Source: Paenibacillus piscarius (GTDB lineage Bacteria; Bacillota; Bacilli; Paenibacillales; Paenibacillaceae). Taken from it: DNA of 64,000 bases. The position numbers and the translations under genes were made by a program. The stretch lies in the NCBI RefSeq assembly GCF_022234545.1, contig NZ_JAIEUI010000004.1, positions 62,001 through 126,000 on the forward strand, read 5' to 3'. Shown one piece after another: positions 45,873 to 55,543 of this stretch; position 1 is the stretch's first letter, and every line of letters begins with the position of its first letter. A model generated the notes under the pieces. That model saw nothing but the letters and a program-made list of their open reading frames with translations, searched no databases and had not been told where the DNA came from.

Positions 45873-46986
45873 TTATTCAGCTTCCGTCTTGATCTGACTG
45901 CGCAGATAGCCGTCGATGAACCCGTCCAGATCGCCGTCCATGACTGCGCCGACGTTGCCGGTCTCCACCGAAGTGCGGTGATCCTTCACCATGCTGTACG
46001 GATGGAACACATACGAGCGGATCTGGCTGCCCCAAGCGATGTCTGATTGCTCGCCGCGAATCTCATCCAGCTCGGCCTGCTGCTCCTGAATTTTGCGCTC
46101 ATAGAGCTTGGACCGCAGCATCTTCATCGCCTGCTCCCGGTTCTTGATCTGGGAACGCTCATTCTGACACGTCACCACCACCCCGGTAGGAATATGCGTG
46201 ATACGCACAGCCGAGTCTGTCGTATTAATATGCTGACCGCCCGCGCCGCTGGCCCGGTACGTATCAATCTTCAGATCCTCGGTACGGATCTCCACTTCAA
46301 CATCATCCGAAATCTCCGGCATGACATCACAGGATACGAAGGAGGTATGGCGTCTGCCCGAGGAGTCAAAAGGCGAAATACGCACCAGCCGGTGCACACC
46401 CTTCTCGGCCTTGAGGTATCCATACACATTGTGCCCTTTAATGAGCAGCGTTACACTCTTGATTCCCGCTTCATCCCCCGGCAGGTAATCCAGCACCTCG
46501 ACCTTGAAGCCGCGCTTCTCGGCCCAGCGTGTGTACATACGCAGCAGCATCTGGCCCCAGTCCTGGGACTCGGTGCCGCCTGCACCCGGATGCAGCTCCA
46601 GAATCGCATTGAGCTTATCGTATGGCTGATTGAGCAGCAGTTGCAGCTCGAACTCATCCACTCTGCCGCTGATCCCGCGGATCGTCTCCGCCATCTCGGC
46701 AGCCAGGGCATCGTCGCCTTCCTCATCGGCCAGCTCGACCATCATCTCGGCATCGTCATATTCCTGCTGCAGCTTATGATATTGGTCCACCACCGATTTC
46801 ACGGCGTTCATCTCACTGATCACGCTCTGCGCCTGCTCGGGATCATCCCAGAATCCAGGCGCCGCCATCTTCTCTTCAAAGTTCGCGATAATCTCCAGCT
46901 TCAGGTCTAAGTCAAAGTGACCCCCTAAGGTTGGTTAATTTCTTGCCGATTTCACGCAGGTCCTGCTTCACATTAGGATCGATCAC
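45873..46986 (-). CDS. prfB: Peptide chain release factor 2, with programmed +1 frameshift
   Basis: RF2 reads UGA and UAA stops. The gene is in two frames. A first part of 24 codons ends LTNLRGSL at an in-frame TGA (46912-46914). The rest continues in the +1 frame ([16 protein letters not shown]) to 45873, giving about 370 residues. The GGQ motif ([16 protein letters not shown]) and the anticodon-mimicking SPF tripeptide ([11 protein letters not shown]) are present. The GTG at 46986 fits the family N terminus; GTG at 46995 or ATG at 47007 are alternatives. Low RF2 favours the frameshift, so the gene regulates itself. Confidence 0.95.
46911..46926 (-). promoter_or_regulatory. prfB programmed frameshift site
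   Basis: On the minus strand the site reads AGGGGG, three bases (TCA), CTT, TGA, C. This is the canonical internal Shine-Dalgarno at the exact spacing before the slippery CTT and the in-frame TGA. Confidence 0.96.
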
Positions 46987-47117
46987 TTGGATCACATCAC
47001 CTTTCATAATAAAATATTGCGCCGGTGCTGATTGGGCTGCGGGGGCATGTTGTTCAGCTTCGCCTGAACAGTCTGTGGTTCGGATGAATTCCATATTAGG
47101 TGTACATCGTAACTGCG

Positions 47118-47230
47118 GTGAATGTTTGGACTTCCGGCCGCTGTTGTGCCCAGATTCATTTGATTATACCGCTCAGCGGATTCAATCCGGGCACAAAGGC
47201 GGACGCTACCGCTCCTACAGTTCCAAACTT
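47118..47230. repeat. Dispersed imperfect palindrome, copy 2
   Basis: GTGAATGTTTGGA opens at 47118 and TTCCAAACTT closes at 47230. Inner arms TTGTGCCC and GGGCACAA pair, with CCGCT/AGCGG at the centre. The outer sequence blocks match the copy at 38999-39116 while the central arms differ but still pair, which suggests selection on structure. Confidence 0.85.
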
Positions 47231-47320
47231 CCCCTTCGTTACTTCCACCCTAATTAGGTGAACAACCGATCCACTTCAAGTCCCGCTTCGCTTTCAACAT
47301 GACATCCGAAGCCCAAAAAA

Positions 47321-47362
47321 GCAGCCGGGCCGCAAACGGGGAGTCCCCCGGGCCCAGCCGCC
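47321..47362 (-). terminator. Terminator of secA
   Basis: GCAGCCGGGCC pairs with GGCCCAGCCGC (minor mismatches), with inner GGGGAGTCCCCC. On the minus strand CTTTTTTGGG follows. It lies about 100 bases beyond the secA stop. Confidence 0.75.
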
Positions 47363-47468
47363 TTTTATTGTCAATATAAACCCAAGTGCCAGTGAACAAC
47401 ACCGGAAGTGCAGTAGGGTGAAAGGTATTCGCAGCTTAATGCCTGCTCATTATTTCACCGGACACATC

Positions 47469-49973
47469 TTACGCCTGGCCGTGGCAGTTCTTGTACTTCT
47501 TGCCGCTGCCGCATGGGCATGGATCGTTCCGACCGACGGTGGATTCCACATGCACTGGACGCTTCTCAGCCGGCTCGGCGTTCGTGGAGATTTTGTTCTC
47601 TTCCACGACCGACTGCCGTTCCTGGTTGGTCTCGATATGCGCCTTCATAATATAGGTCGCGACTTCTTCCTGGATGTTCGCTGTCATAGCGTTGAACATC
47701 TCGAAGCCCTCGAACTGATATTCGCGCAGCGGATCGGTACCGCCGTAAGCACGGAGGTGAATCCCTTGACGAAGCTGATCCATCGCATCGATGTGATCCA
47801 TCCATTTGCTGTCTACGGAACGCAGGACAATGACTTTCTCGAATTCGCGAACCAGTTCGGAGCCCAGACGCTCTTCACGTGCAGCATATTTCTCAAGGAC
47901 GCGGCCGAAGATGAATTCGATCATTTCATCGACTTCCTTGCCCCACAGATCATCACGGGTCAGTTCATTCTCATCCAGCAGCTTGCTGTTCACATAGTCT
48001 GCAACCTCCTGCAGCTCCCAGTTCTCAGGGATATCATCGCTACAGTGAGCATTGACTACGCGGTCGATAACCGGCTTGATCATCTCAACTACGATGTCCT
48101 TAATATTGTCAGACTCCAGAATCTCACGGCGCTGCTTGTAGATAATCTCGCGCTGCTGGTTCATCACGTCATCATATTGCAGGACGACTTTGCGGATGTC
48201 GAAGTTGTTGCCTTCTACCCGCTTCTGCGCGGATTCCACCGCCCGGGTAATCATCCGGCTCTCAATCGGCTGGTCCTCCTCGAAGCCGAGGCGGTCCATC
48301 ATGTTGAGCACGTTGTCTGCTCCGAAGCGCTTCATCAGCTCATCACCCAGTGACAGGTAGAACTGCGTGGAGCCCGGGTCACCCTGGCGTCCGGCACGTC
48401 CGCGAAGCTGGTTGTCAATCCGGCGCGATTCATGACGTTCTGTACCAATGATGTGCAAGCCGCCAAGATCAGTAACGCCTTCACCCAGCACAATATCCGT
48501 ACCGCGTCCGGCCATGTTGGTGGCAATTGTAACGGTGCCCGGCTGACCGGCGTAAGAGATGATTTCAGCTTCGGCCGCATGATGCTTGGCATTCAGCACC
48601 TGGTGCCGCACACCCTTGCGCTTCAGCATTTCCGATACGCGTTCGGAGTTCTCAATGGATACTGTACCTACAAGTACAGGCTGATTCTTTTTGTGGCGTT
48701 CCACAATTTCATTCACGACCGCGTTGAACTTGCCGTTCTCGCTTTTGTAGACGACATCCGGCATATCAACCCGCTGGTTCGGCTTATTCGTAGGCACCTG
48801 GAGAACCTCCAGGCCATAGATCTTCTTGAATTCTTCTTCCTCCGTCTTCGCTGTACCGGTCATGCCGCCCAGCTTGCGGTACATACGGAAGTAGTTCTGG
48901 AAGGTGATTGTAGCGAGCGTCATGCTCTCATTCTGCACTTCAATCTCTTCCTTGGCTTCAATCGCCTGGTGCAGCCCGTCGCTGTAACGGCGGCCCTGCA
49001 TAAGACGTCCCGTGAACTCGTCGACGATCATAACCTCATCATCATTGACTACATAGTCTACGTCCCGGCGCATAATAGCGTTCGCCTTCAGCGCCTGCAC
49101 GATATGATGGTTCAGCGTAACATGGCTGTGATCATACAGGTTCTCGATGCCAAAAGCCTTCTCCGCCGTAGCCACGCCCTTCTCGGTCAGCGCAACGGAC
49201 TTCACCTTAATATCGATGGTGTAGTCTTCTTCAGGCGTCAGCTTCTTGACGAACCGGTCGGCTGCATAATACAGCTCTGTCGACTTCTCGGCCTGCCCGG
49301 AGATGATCAGCGGCGTCCGCGCCTCATCGATCAAGATGGAGTCCACCTCGTCAATGATACAGAAGTACAGCGGGCGCTGTACCATCTGTTCCTTATAGAG
49401 CACCATGTTATCGCGCAGATAATCGAACCCGAATTCATTGTTTGTTCCATACGTAATATCGCAGGCGTACGCCTGTTGTTTATCATTATGATCCATGCCG
49501 TTGAGGTTCACCCCGACGGTCATGCCCAGGAAATTATAGATTTGTCCCATTTGTGCGCTGTCGCGCTGAGCCAGGTAGTCATTGACGGTTACGACATGCA
49601 CGCCTTTGCCCAGGAGCGCATTCAGATATACCGGCAGCGTTCCAACCAGCGTCTTGCCTTCACCGGTCTTCATCTCGGAGATGCGGCCCTCATGCAGCGC
49701 CATGCCCCCAACCAGCTGAACGTCAAAATGCCGCATGCCCAGCGTCCGTTTGGAAGCTTCGCGTACGGTAGCAAATGCCTCGGGAAGAAGCTCCTCCAGC
49801 GTCTCGCCCTTCTCAATCCGGGCGCGGAATTCTTCTGTCTTCGCCCGCAGCTCTTCATCCGTCAGCTTGACGAAATCCGGCTCCAGACCATTAATGACTT
49901 CGACCGTCTTCATGAGACGTTTAACATCACGTTCGTTGGTATCTCCAAATATTTTTTTAACAAGTCCTAGCAT
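47469..49973 (-). CDS. secA: Preprotein translocase ATPase SecA
   Basis: This is the 834-residue motor of the Sec export pathway. It has Walker [10 protein letters not shown] (about 101-109), the DEAD-like [14 protein letters not shown] (about 208-221), [10 protein letters not shown] (about 487-496) in the second motor half, and the C-terminal zinc motif [21 protein letters not shown] precedes the ATG. It lies between hpf and prfB, as in Bacillus. Full length. Confidence 0.98.
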   Translation of the reverse strand: MLGLVKKIFGDTNERDVKRLMKTVEVINGLEPDFVKLTDEELRAKTEEFRARIEKGETLEELLPEAFATVREASKRTLGMRHFDVQLVGGMALHEGRISEMKTGEGKTLVGTLPVYLNALLGKGVHVVTVNDYLAQRDSAQMGQIYNFLGMTVGVNLNGMDHNDKQQAYACDITYGTNNEFGFDYLRDNMVLYKEQMVQRPLYFCIIDEVDSILIDEARTPLIISGQAEKSTELYYAADRFVKKLTPEEDYTIDIKVKSVALTEKGVATAEKAFGIENLYDHSHVTLNHHIVQALKANAIMRRDVDYVVNDDEVMIVDEFTGRLMQGRRYSDGLHQAIEAKEEIEVQNESMTLATITFQNYFRMYRKLGGMTGTAKTEEEEFKKIYGLEVLQVPTNKPNQRVDMPDVVYKSENGKFNAVVNEIVERHKKNQPVLVGTVSIENSERVSEMLKRKGVRHQVLNAKHHAAEAEIISYAGQPGTVTIATNMAGRGTDIVLGEGVTDLGGLHIIGTERHESRRIDNQLRGRAGRQGDPGSTQFYLSLGDELMKRFGADNVLNMMDRLGFEEDQPIESRMITRAVESAQKRVEGNNFDIRKVVLQYDDVMNQQREIIYKQRREILESDNIKDIVVEMIKPVIDRVVNAHCSDDIPENWELQEVADYVNSKLLDENELTRDDLWGKEVDEMIEFIFGRVLEKYAAREERLGSELVREFEKVIVLRSVDSKWMDHIDAMDQLRQGIHLRAYGGTDPLREYQFEGFEMFNAMTANIQEEVATYIMKAHIETNQERQSVVEENKISTNAEPAEKRPVHVESTVGRNDPCPCGSGKKYKNCHGQA

Positions 49974-50188
49974 GGTTAACCCCTTTCATGCAACACAGAT
50001 GGTGGAACCGAGCCCATCCTCAAGACTTAAGTGAAAGGGCCAGATCAAATTTCGATTCCGCTGCTTCATAAATTGTAACAGTTTGTAAGAGAAGCCGCAA
50101 TACAAGCCGCCCTAACCTTATTCTGTATAATCCGCTTAATAAAGGACAAAGAATGGCATTTCAGTGAATCTGGTGTATATACGCACAA

Positions 50189-50220
50189 GAGCCCTATTCG
50201 CTAGAGGCGAATAGGGGCTC
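50189..50220. terminator. Hairpin after hpf
   Basis: GAGCCCTATTCGC pairs with GCGAATAGGGGCTC across CTAGAG, a very stable stem between hpf and secA. The T tail is weak on both strands, so termination efficiency is uncertain. Confidence 0.65.
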
Positions 50221-50269
50221 ATCTCATTGTCTGCTTCAGGCTGAACTGAGCGCCCTCGGGTAACCCGGG

Positions 50270-50827
50270 TTATCCCTGTTCAATCAGTCCGTATTTGCCG
50301 TCATCGCGCTTGTAAACAACGCTGACTTCAGAGGTGTCAATGTTGGAGAACACGAAGAACGTATGTCCGATCATGTTCATCTGCAGAATCGCTTCTTCCA
50401 CATCCATAGGCTTCAAGGTGAACCGTTTGTTCCGCACAACCTCAAGATCATCGTAATCCTGCTCCTGCTCTTCAACCGCAACAGAGCTGCCTGCCCCTTC
50501 AACAAACAGGGTCTTCAGACTGCCTTCCTGACGGAACTTGCGGTTCAGCTTGGTCTTGTGCTTGCGGATCTGACGTTCCAGCTTGTCCACTACGGCATCA
50601 ATGGAGGCATACATATCGTCACTGCGGTCTTCAGCACGAAGCGTCACACCGGACAGAGGGATAGTCACTTCCACCGTATGAAGGCCGCGAACGACGCCAA
50701 GCGTCACATATCCTTCTGAGGTAGGGGGTGCTTCGAAGTACTTCTCAAGTCTGCTGAGCTTCTTATCAACATAGTCTCTCAAAGCGTCGGTCACTTCAAT
50801 TTGTTGACCTCGAATGCTGAATTGCAT
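50270..50827 (-). CDS. hpf: Long-form ribosome hibernation promoting factor
   Basis: This 185-residue HPF pairs 70S ribosomes into inactive 100S dimers in stationary phase. The N-terminal ribosome-binding domain (about 1-100: FSIRGQQIEVTDALRDYVDKKL) is followed by a linker and the C-terminal dimerisation domain (about 125-185: RFTLKPMDVEEAILQMNMIGHTFFVF). The length marks the long form normal in Firmicutes. AGGAGGAG precedes the ATG. It lies upstream of secA and ends in a strong hairpin. Confidence 0.96.
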   Translation of the reverse strand: MQFSIRGQQIEVTDALRDYVDKKLSRLEKYFEAPPTSEGYVTLGVVRGLHTVEVTIPLSGVTLRAEDRSDDMYASIDAVVDKLERQIRKHKTKLNRKFRQEGSLKTLFVEGAGSSVAVEEQEQDYDDLEVVRNKRFTLKPMDVEEAILQMNMIGHTFFVFSNIDTSEVSVVYKRDDGKYGLIEQG

Positions 50828-50965
50828 AAGGCACTCCTCCTTTGTTTACCTTTTCATTATAGCAAATTGTCAGGGCTAAGTAAAAAACAAAAGCTGTCAG
50901 CCTTTACATCTAACTAACAAAAGGTGTCATGCACAAGCCCCTTCACAAGCCCATTTATGAAAAAA

Positions 50966-51003
50966 GCCCGGCCGGAGCGTAAAGTCGCCCCAGCCGGACC
51001 GGG
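50966..51003 (-). terminator. Terminator of the SLH protein gene
   Basis: GCCCGGCCGG pairs with CCGGACCGGG. On the minus strand CTTTTTTCAT follows. It starts about 20 bases after the SLH-protein stop. Confidence 0.88.
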
Positions 51004-51024
51004 TGATGCAGCTTTAAAAACTGC

Positions 51025-52482
51025 TTATTTCGTATGGACCCGCAGAATCTCTACTGGAGAGAGGTTGCCACTCGAATCAGTGATAAAGAAGACTTTATAC
51101 GCTGTATTGGCAGTGAGTCCCGTCAGGTTAATGCTTTGTTTCATAGCCGGGTTACCTGTAAGTGTACCTGCCATAGGTGTTGTCAAGTGAACGCCAGCGC
51201 TGTTCTTTCCTTCAGAAATTTGTTGGGCTGTAGGGTCAGCTTCGTCCGCCTTCACCACCACGTATTTCAGCGGAACTGGTAGTACGCCTGCCTTGCCATA
51301 GCTCGCATATACTTCAGCTGACACACTAGCTACACTGGTGATTCCAACCTGGGTAACGGAAGTGTCCGTGCCGGCTGCTGTCTTCAACTGAAGCGGCGTT
51401 ACGCCGGACCAGTTGCCGGAAGTATCAGTCAGGGCAACGTATACAGTGTACTCTGTACCTGCATTCAGACCATATACCGAGAATGTAACGGTAGTGTTGG
51501 CAGTTGTTGCGATTTTGCCGGAATGAACTCCAGCAGAGTTTGCACTAATCAATCCGTCCTTCACTTGCACCGCAGTTGGTGTTGTTGCGTTCGTGCTGTA
51601 AGGAGCTACAACATAGTACACCGCTCCTGTTACAGAAGGCGTAACATACACATCTGCAGTCACTGAACCGACATGACCATAAGTCACATTGCTCACCGAT
51701 GGCTGGCTCACGTTGCCGCCGCCACCGCCACCGCCTCCTCCGCCGCCGCCAGTACCGCCACCGCTACCGCCTGGAACCGGAGTAGCTGTTGGGCTGGTGC
51801 TCGGTACAGGTGTTGCTGTTGGAGTTGGGGTTGCAACCGGTGTTGGAGTCGGGATTACTCCGCCGCCAGTTCCTGGCTTGTGGGCTACCGAATTGCTGAT
51901 GATGCCCACTGCTTCGGCACGGGTCAGCGATTTCTTCGGACCGAAGGTGCCGTCAGGATAACCGTTGATGATCTTCTTATCGGACGCCGCTGCTACAGCA
52001 GCCTTGGCCCATGCCGCGATCTGGGCATTGTCCTTGAATTTAATCGCATTGGAGCTTGTCCCTAGCTTAAGCACCTTGGCAGCAATGACTGCAGCCTCTT
52101 GGCGGGTAAGCGGGTTATTGGCCCGGAAGGTATTGTTCTCATACCCGCCGATGTAGCCGGCTTTGACCGCCTTGGCTACTTCACTGTAGACCCAGTTGGA
52201 TGTCTTCACATCCGTGAAGCTAATGGAAGCCGTCTCGGTGAACCCGAACAGGCGGTTGATCAGTGCCACATATTCACCACGGGTAATAGCCTTGTTCGGC
52301 TTCACCGTTCCGTCAGGATAACCGCCGAGGTATCCTTTGTCCAGCCAGCTCTGTAGTTGCTTCTGTGCCCAGTGTCCCTGAATGTCCTTAGGCGTCGGCG
52401 CTGCGGATACACTTGCCAGTGAACCGAACAGCATCGACACCCCAAGGACTCCAGTCATCAGGCTTCGCCACATTTTTTTCAT
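51025..52482 (-). CDS. S-layer-homology domain surface protein
   Basis: This exported cell-surface protein of about 485 residues has a signal peptide (about 1-28, cut after ASVSA). Three SLH domains (about 32-75, 90-135, 150-195; GYPDGTVKPNKAITRGEYV, ENNTFRANNPLTRQEAAV, YPDGTFGPKKSLTRAEAV) anchor it to pyruvylated wall polymer. A Thr/Pro stalk (about 210-235) and a glycine run follow, then two beta-sandwich fibronectin-like repeats to the end. ATG at 52482 is 12 bases from AGGAGG; ATG at 52494 touches that box, so the exact start is open. The role of the C-terminal repeats is unknown. Confidence 0.9.
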   Translation of the reverse strand: MKKMWRSLMTGVLGVSMLFGSLASVSAAPTPKDIQGHWAQKQLQSWLDKGYLGGYPDGTVKPNKAITRGEYVALINRLFGFTETASISFTDVKTSNWVYSEVAKAVKAGYIGGYENNTFRANNPLTRQEAAVIAAKVLKLGTSSNAIKFKDNAQIAAWAKAAVAAASDKKIINGYPDGTFGPKKSLTRAEAVGIISNSVAHKPGTGGGVIPTPTPVATPTPTATPVPSTSPTATPVPGGSGGGTGGGGGGGGGGGGNVSQPSVSNVTYGHVGSVTADVYVTPSVTGAVYYVVAPYSTNATTPTAVQVKDGLISANSAGVHSGKIATTANTTVTFSVYGLNAGTEYTVYVALTDTSGNWSGVTPLQLKTAAGTDTSVTQVGITSVASVSAEVYASYGKAGVLPVPLKYVVVKADEADPTAQQISEGKNSAGVHLTTPMAGTLTGNPAMKQSINLTGLTANTAYKVFFITDSSGNLSPVEILRVHTK

Positions 52483-52689
52483 GCGTTTGTTCATCCTCCT
52501 GTGATTGTGATGGGCATAGGCTTCACTGCATGACTTCTTCCCTTAAAGCACGTTCGGAAGCATACGCCTAAGCGAATAAAAGAGTGCAAACTAGGCAACA
52601 AAAAAAGCCCAACGGTTCCCATTACCCAAAATTTAGGTAAACATAACAGGTTTCTTGAAATTGATTTTACAAAGTGTCTAATCGGGGGT

Positions 52690-52718
52690 GGATTTAGGCC
52701 CATTCTAAGGGGGATTTA
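52690..52718. repeat. 22-bp-spaced direct motif upstream of the SLH gene
   Basis: GGATTTA occurs at 52690-52696 and 52712-52718, 22 bp apart. On the minus strand each is TAAATCC followed by a C run and TTAGA. The pair lies upstream of a possible TTGTAA/TGTTAT promoter and could be a two-turn-spaced protein site, but this is speculative. Confidence 0.35.
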
Positions 52719-52851
52719 TCAGCTAAATGTAAAAAAGACGGTTTCAGTCTAGAGTAAAGGGCTGGCTTCAAACCAGCCCCTCCTCATCAAACCGTACGTG
52801 AGGTTTTCCCTCATACGGCTTTCCGATGTTTGTCATTCATGGGCATGCAGA

Positions 52852-54144
52852 TTACAATAGCGTTTTTAGTCCACATTTATTGGCCATATACTTGACCTCC
52901 GGGAATGAACTCATCCATCTCCTCCGATTTCTCTTCTTTGCATACCACCGGGTAAATCGCTGCAAAATATACCAATCCAGCTTCGCTAACCTCTTTTGGC
53001 TGTATTTCGTGTAATAGTAGTTTCTCCATCCTTGAATCTTTGGATTGAGCCATTCCACGTGTTCCTCAAACGATTTCCAGCGCATTCCAGGCGGTGCTAA
53101 CCGGTCTTTGACCACGCCTCGGATCCGTTCCTCTGCCTTCTTCGTTAGCCACTGCTGGGTGGTATAGTACACCTTCCCTTGAGAAGTTTCTGCTTTCGTT
53201 TTTCGGTGGTGCATTCCTAAGAAGTCGAAGCCTTCGTCTCCTGTCCACAGACCTACAATGCGGGTTTTGGTCGGATGTAGCGTGAGTTCTAGACGTTCCA
53301 TAATGGTGCGGATGAGTTCATACGCATGTTCTGCATCCTTTTTGGTTTTACAGACCACGACGAAGTCGTCTGCATACCTCGTCAGTTCTCCCCATCCACT
53401 TCCGTGTTTTTCCCATAACCGGTCAAAGTAGTTCAAATAGTTATTCGCCAGCAGGGGCGAAATGACACCACCTTGGGGTGTCCCTAGATCGGAGCGCCGT
53501 ACCTTTCCTTCTTCCATCACTCCCGCCCCCAGCCACTTCCGTATGAGTTTCAAGATCCGCCTGTCATTGATACGCATTTGTATTAACTTCATGAGCTTCT
53601 CCTGATTGATATGGTCGAAGTAGCCTTGGATATCGACGTCGACTATCCAATTTCCTTTGCGGTTGCAGGCTTTCCGGATTCGTTCCAGTGCTCCTTTTGC
53701 ACTTCGCTTCGGGCGAAATCCGAAGGAGACTTCTCTAAAATCGGCTTCAAAGATGGGTTCAATCACCAGTTTCGTTGCCATCTGTAGGACTCGGTCTCGT
53801 ACCGTAGGGATGCCTAGTGGTCTTGGCTTCCCGTCTTTCTTCGGGATATAGTGCCGCCGTACCGGCTGCGGATGGTAGCTGCCTGCTTTCAGTTCTCGCT
53901 CACAGCTTTTGAGAAATCTCGTGACTCCTTGTTTCTCGATTTCAGCGAGCGTTACGGCATCCACTCCCGCAGCTCCCTTATTCGCTTTCACCCGTTTCCA
54001 GGCTTCGCCTAGCACATCCCACCGGTAGACTTTGTCGTACAAGGCATGGAATTTACGCTTGTTGTTCTCCTTGGCCGCATGACCTAGCTTTTCTTGGAGT
54101 TCTTGAACTTTTTCCTTGGGTGTCGTTAGCCGTTTGGCATTCAC
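52852..54144 (-). CDS. ltrA: Group II intron reverse transcriptase / maturase
   Basis: This 430-residue intron-encoded protein has an RT domain at about 40-300 with RYADDFVVV (catalytic Asp259-Asp260), the first Asp near 171 ([10 protein letters not shown]) and [14 protein letters not shown] (221-234). A maturase X domain lies at about 335-415 ([13 protein letters not shown]). It has no HNH endonuclease domain, as is usual for class C intron proteins. The reading frame is intact, so the intron may still be mobile. It lies wholly inside the intron at 52747-54682. Confidence 0.95.
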   Translation of the reverse strand: MNAKRLTTPKEKVQELQEKLGHAAKENNKRKFHALYDKVYRWDVLGEAWKRVKANKGAAGVDAVTLAEIEKQGVTRFLKSCERELKAGSYHPQPVRRHYIPKKDGKPRPLGIPTVRDRVLQMATKLVIEPIFEADFREVSFGFRPKRSAKGALERIRKACNRKGNWIVDVDIQGYFDHINQEKLMKLIQMRINDRRILKLIRKWLGAGVMEEGKVRRSDLGTPQGGVISPLLANNYLNYFDRLWEKHGSGWGELTRYADDFVVVCKTKKDAEHAYELIRTIMERLELTLHPTKTRIVGLWTGDEGFDFLGMHHRKTKAETSQGKVYYTTQQWLTKKAEERIRGVVKDRLAPPGMRWKSFEEHVEWLNPKIQGWRNYYYTKYSQKRLAKLDWYILQRFTRWYAKKRNRRRWMSSFPEVKYMANKCGLKTLL

Positions 54145-54681
54145 TCACTCGTACCTCCTCCAAAAGCGTAAACAAAGCAGGGCTCCTTCCCTCCCTAAGG
54201 TTATGTTGTCCTTAGGTTCTTCGGTACTATAAGCCCCTCGGACTCCCTTCCCACAGACGGTTCACTTCGTCTTCTGGACTTATAGAGCGTCTCTTTACGG
54301 GTTCCTAAAAAAAAAAATAAAATTCTCCCGTGTGGGGGAGGGTCTCCCCAGTTCACTGCATTATCTTTCAGTCCATGCCGTTCCCTATACGCCGGAGGGT
54401 TCTTCACTGCTGTTCCAAGTTCTGCACAGTTTCCTTGGCCTTCGTCCATTATATCGGGACTCGGCTCCCTCTGTTCCCCTTCGCAGGGCCTTTTTGACGA
54501 CGCGGCAGGATTCACTTGATGTTGCGGCCTGGATTGTTGCTCGCCCGATCTCTGACCGGTACTTTTGTCGATGTGCTTTTACACACAGATTTCGCCATGT
54601 GCAAGCATCCTAGCTACAAAGGTGGCTTGGTCCCTCCTTTGGTTGGACTTGCACCAACTAGATGATGCGTGCCTCTGGGCA
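54145..54681 (-). ncRNA. 5' structural domains (I-III) of the group II intron RNA
   Basis: This stretch lacks a real gene and forms the 5' ribozyme part of the intron. It begins with the GTGCC hairpin and GTTGGTGCAAGTCCAACC, a typical domain I stem. ORFs read here on either strand are incidental. Confidence 0.7.
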
Positions 54682-54696
54682 CGCCAACGTAAAAAA

Positions 54697-54722
54697 GACC
54701 CCGGGGAATATCCCCAGGGTCT
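54697..54722 (-). terminator. Terminator of the cold-shock gene, adjacent to the intron
   Basis: On the minus strand AGACCCTGGGGA, TAT, TCCCCGGGGTCT forms an almost perfect hairpin followed by TTTTTAC. The intron begins about 8 bases after the T run. Confidence 0.92.
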
Positions 54723-54785
54723 ACCGCTAGCGTTGTCTCAATTGCTAACCATCTACCATATATGTAGGTCGGCTTCGCCGGATGA

Positions 54786-54983
54786 TTATAATTTGATGAC
54801 GTTAGCTGCTTGTGGTCCGCGTGCACCTTCAACGATATCGAACTCTACGGATTGACCTTCATCCAATGTCTTGAAACCGTCAGTTTGAATCGCGGAGAAG
54901 TGTACGAATACGTCGCCACCGTCGGCAGTTTCGATGAAACCATAACCTTTTTCTGCGTTAAACCATTTAACTTTACCTTCCAT
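54786..54983 (-). CDS. CspA-family cold-shock protein
   Basis: This 65-residue single cold-shock domain has both RNA-binding motifs, KGYGFIE (RNP1-like) and VFVHFSAI (RNP2). It binds single-stranded nucleic acid and acts as an RNA chaperone. A promoter lies about 55-85 bases upstream. A strong terminator follows, directly bordered by the group II intron. It is the only gene between the flagellar block and the SLH gene on this strand apart from the intron protein. Confidence 0.95.
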   Translation of the reverse strand: MEGKVKWFNAEKGYGFIETADGGDVFVHFSAIQTDGFKTLDEGQSVEFDIVEGARGPQAANVIKL

Positions 54984-55036
54984 TGACTAAACATTCCCTT
55001 CGTCATCAGATGAACGTGAGTCATGCTCACAACTCG

Positions 55037-55066
55037 ACTATACCACCGCTGCTTCTCTATTGTCAA
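55037..55066 (-). promoter_or_regulatory. Sigma-A promoter of the cold-shock gene
   Basis: On the minus strand TTGACA (55061-55066) and TATAGT (55037-55042) are separated by 18 bases. The leader before the ATG is about 45-50 bases. Confidence 0.8.
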
Positions 55067-55151
55067 TTGGAAAAGTAAATGATTACTTTCAATAATTTAC
55101 CATGACATATTTGAAGAGAAAAACCCAGCTTTTCGTGATATCGTACAAAAA

Positions 55152-55185
55152 AGGAGCCGACGCTTGTAAATACCCGCCTGCTCCT
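55152..55185 (-). terminator. Terminator of the fliD-fliS-fliT unit
   Basis: AGGAGC pairs with GCTCCT, with an inner GACGC/GCG pairing. On the minus strand a run of six T follows. It lies about 20 bases beyond the fliT-like stop. Confidence 0.7.
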
Positions 55186-55207
55186 CTGCTGAAACACTGT
55201 CCAGCTA

Positions 55208-55543
55208 TTATTTTTTGCGGTCCATCAGGAAGCTCTCCGGCGTGTAAGCCGACTCATAAGCACTCCGCTGCATCTTGGCCTGGCTGCGCTTCTGCAGGAA
55301 GTCCTGGGCCTCCAGGCGGAGGGCGTTCATGCGGGCCAGAAGTGCAGCATCGTGACCCAGGATTCGCTCAATTTCGCGCATTTGCGCAACCGATGCCGGA
55401 CAAATTGCGACCTTTTCTGCAATGGAATCGACAAGAATTTGGCGTTCTTCGACGAAGTCCTCCAGCTCCTCATAGACCGCATCCGGCAGCCGGTCCAGCA
55501 TCTCCTGCGTCAGCTGATCCAGCCCGCGGATAAGCTCATCCAT
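55208..55543 (-). CDS. fliT: FliT-like flagellar chaperone
   Basis: This 111-residue, mostly helical and charged protein directly follows fliS. Its ATG at 55543 lies inside the end of fliS (8-base overlap), which is preferred over a longer reading from 55618. In Bacillus the gene after fliS is fliT, whose product binds FliD as an export chaperone. The primary sequence of this family is poorly conserved, so the call rests on size, helicity and position. Confidence 0.65.
   Translation of the reverse strand: MDELIRGLDQLTQEMLDRLPDAVYEELEDFVEERQILVDSIAEKVAICPASVAQMREIERILGHDAALLARMNALRLEAQDFLQKRSQAKMQRSAYESAYTPESFLMDRKK

Larger units (their letters stand above)
46987..47468. other. secA-prfB spacer with palindromic repeat and terminator
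   Basis: The spacer holds the prfB leader, the second copy of the long palindrome (47118-47230) and the secA terminator (47321-47362). No gene is supported here. Plus-strand ORFs are shadows. Confidence 0.6.
52747..54682 (-). mobile_element. Group II intron, complete, with maturase
   Basis: The intron is about 1.94 kb on the minus strand. The 5' end is placed at GTGCCC (54682), opening a GTGCC/GGCAC-rich domain I with GGTGCAAGTCC nearby. The catalytic domain V lies at 52789-52820 (arms AGCCGTATG and CGTACGGTT around GAGGGAAAACCTC). A domain VI hairpin follows (GGGCTGG/CCAGCCC with bulge), and the 3' end is near 52747. It sits just downstream of a transcription terminator, as class C introns do. 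Ends are uncertain by about 10 bases. Confidence 0.85.

Noticed and set aside
48432..49970. 512-codon plus-strand frame opposite secA
   Set aside because: secA is unmistakable on the other strand. The frame has no start signal and shadow-type composition.
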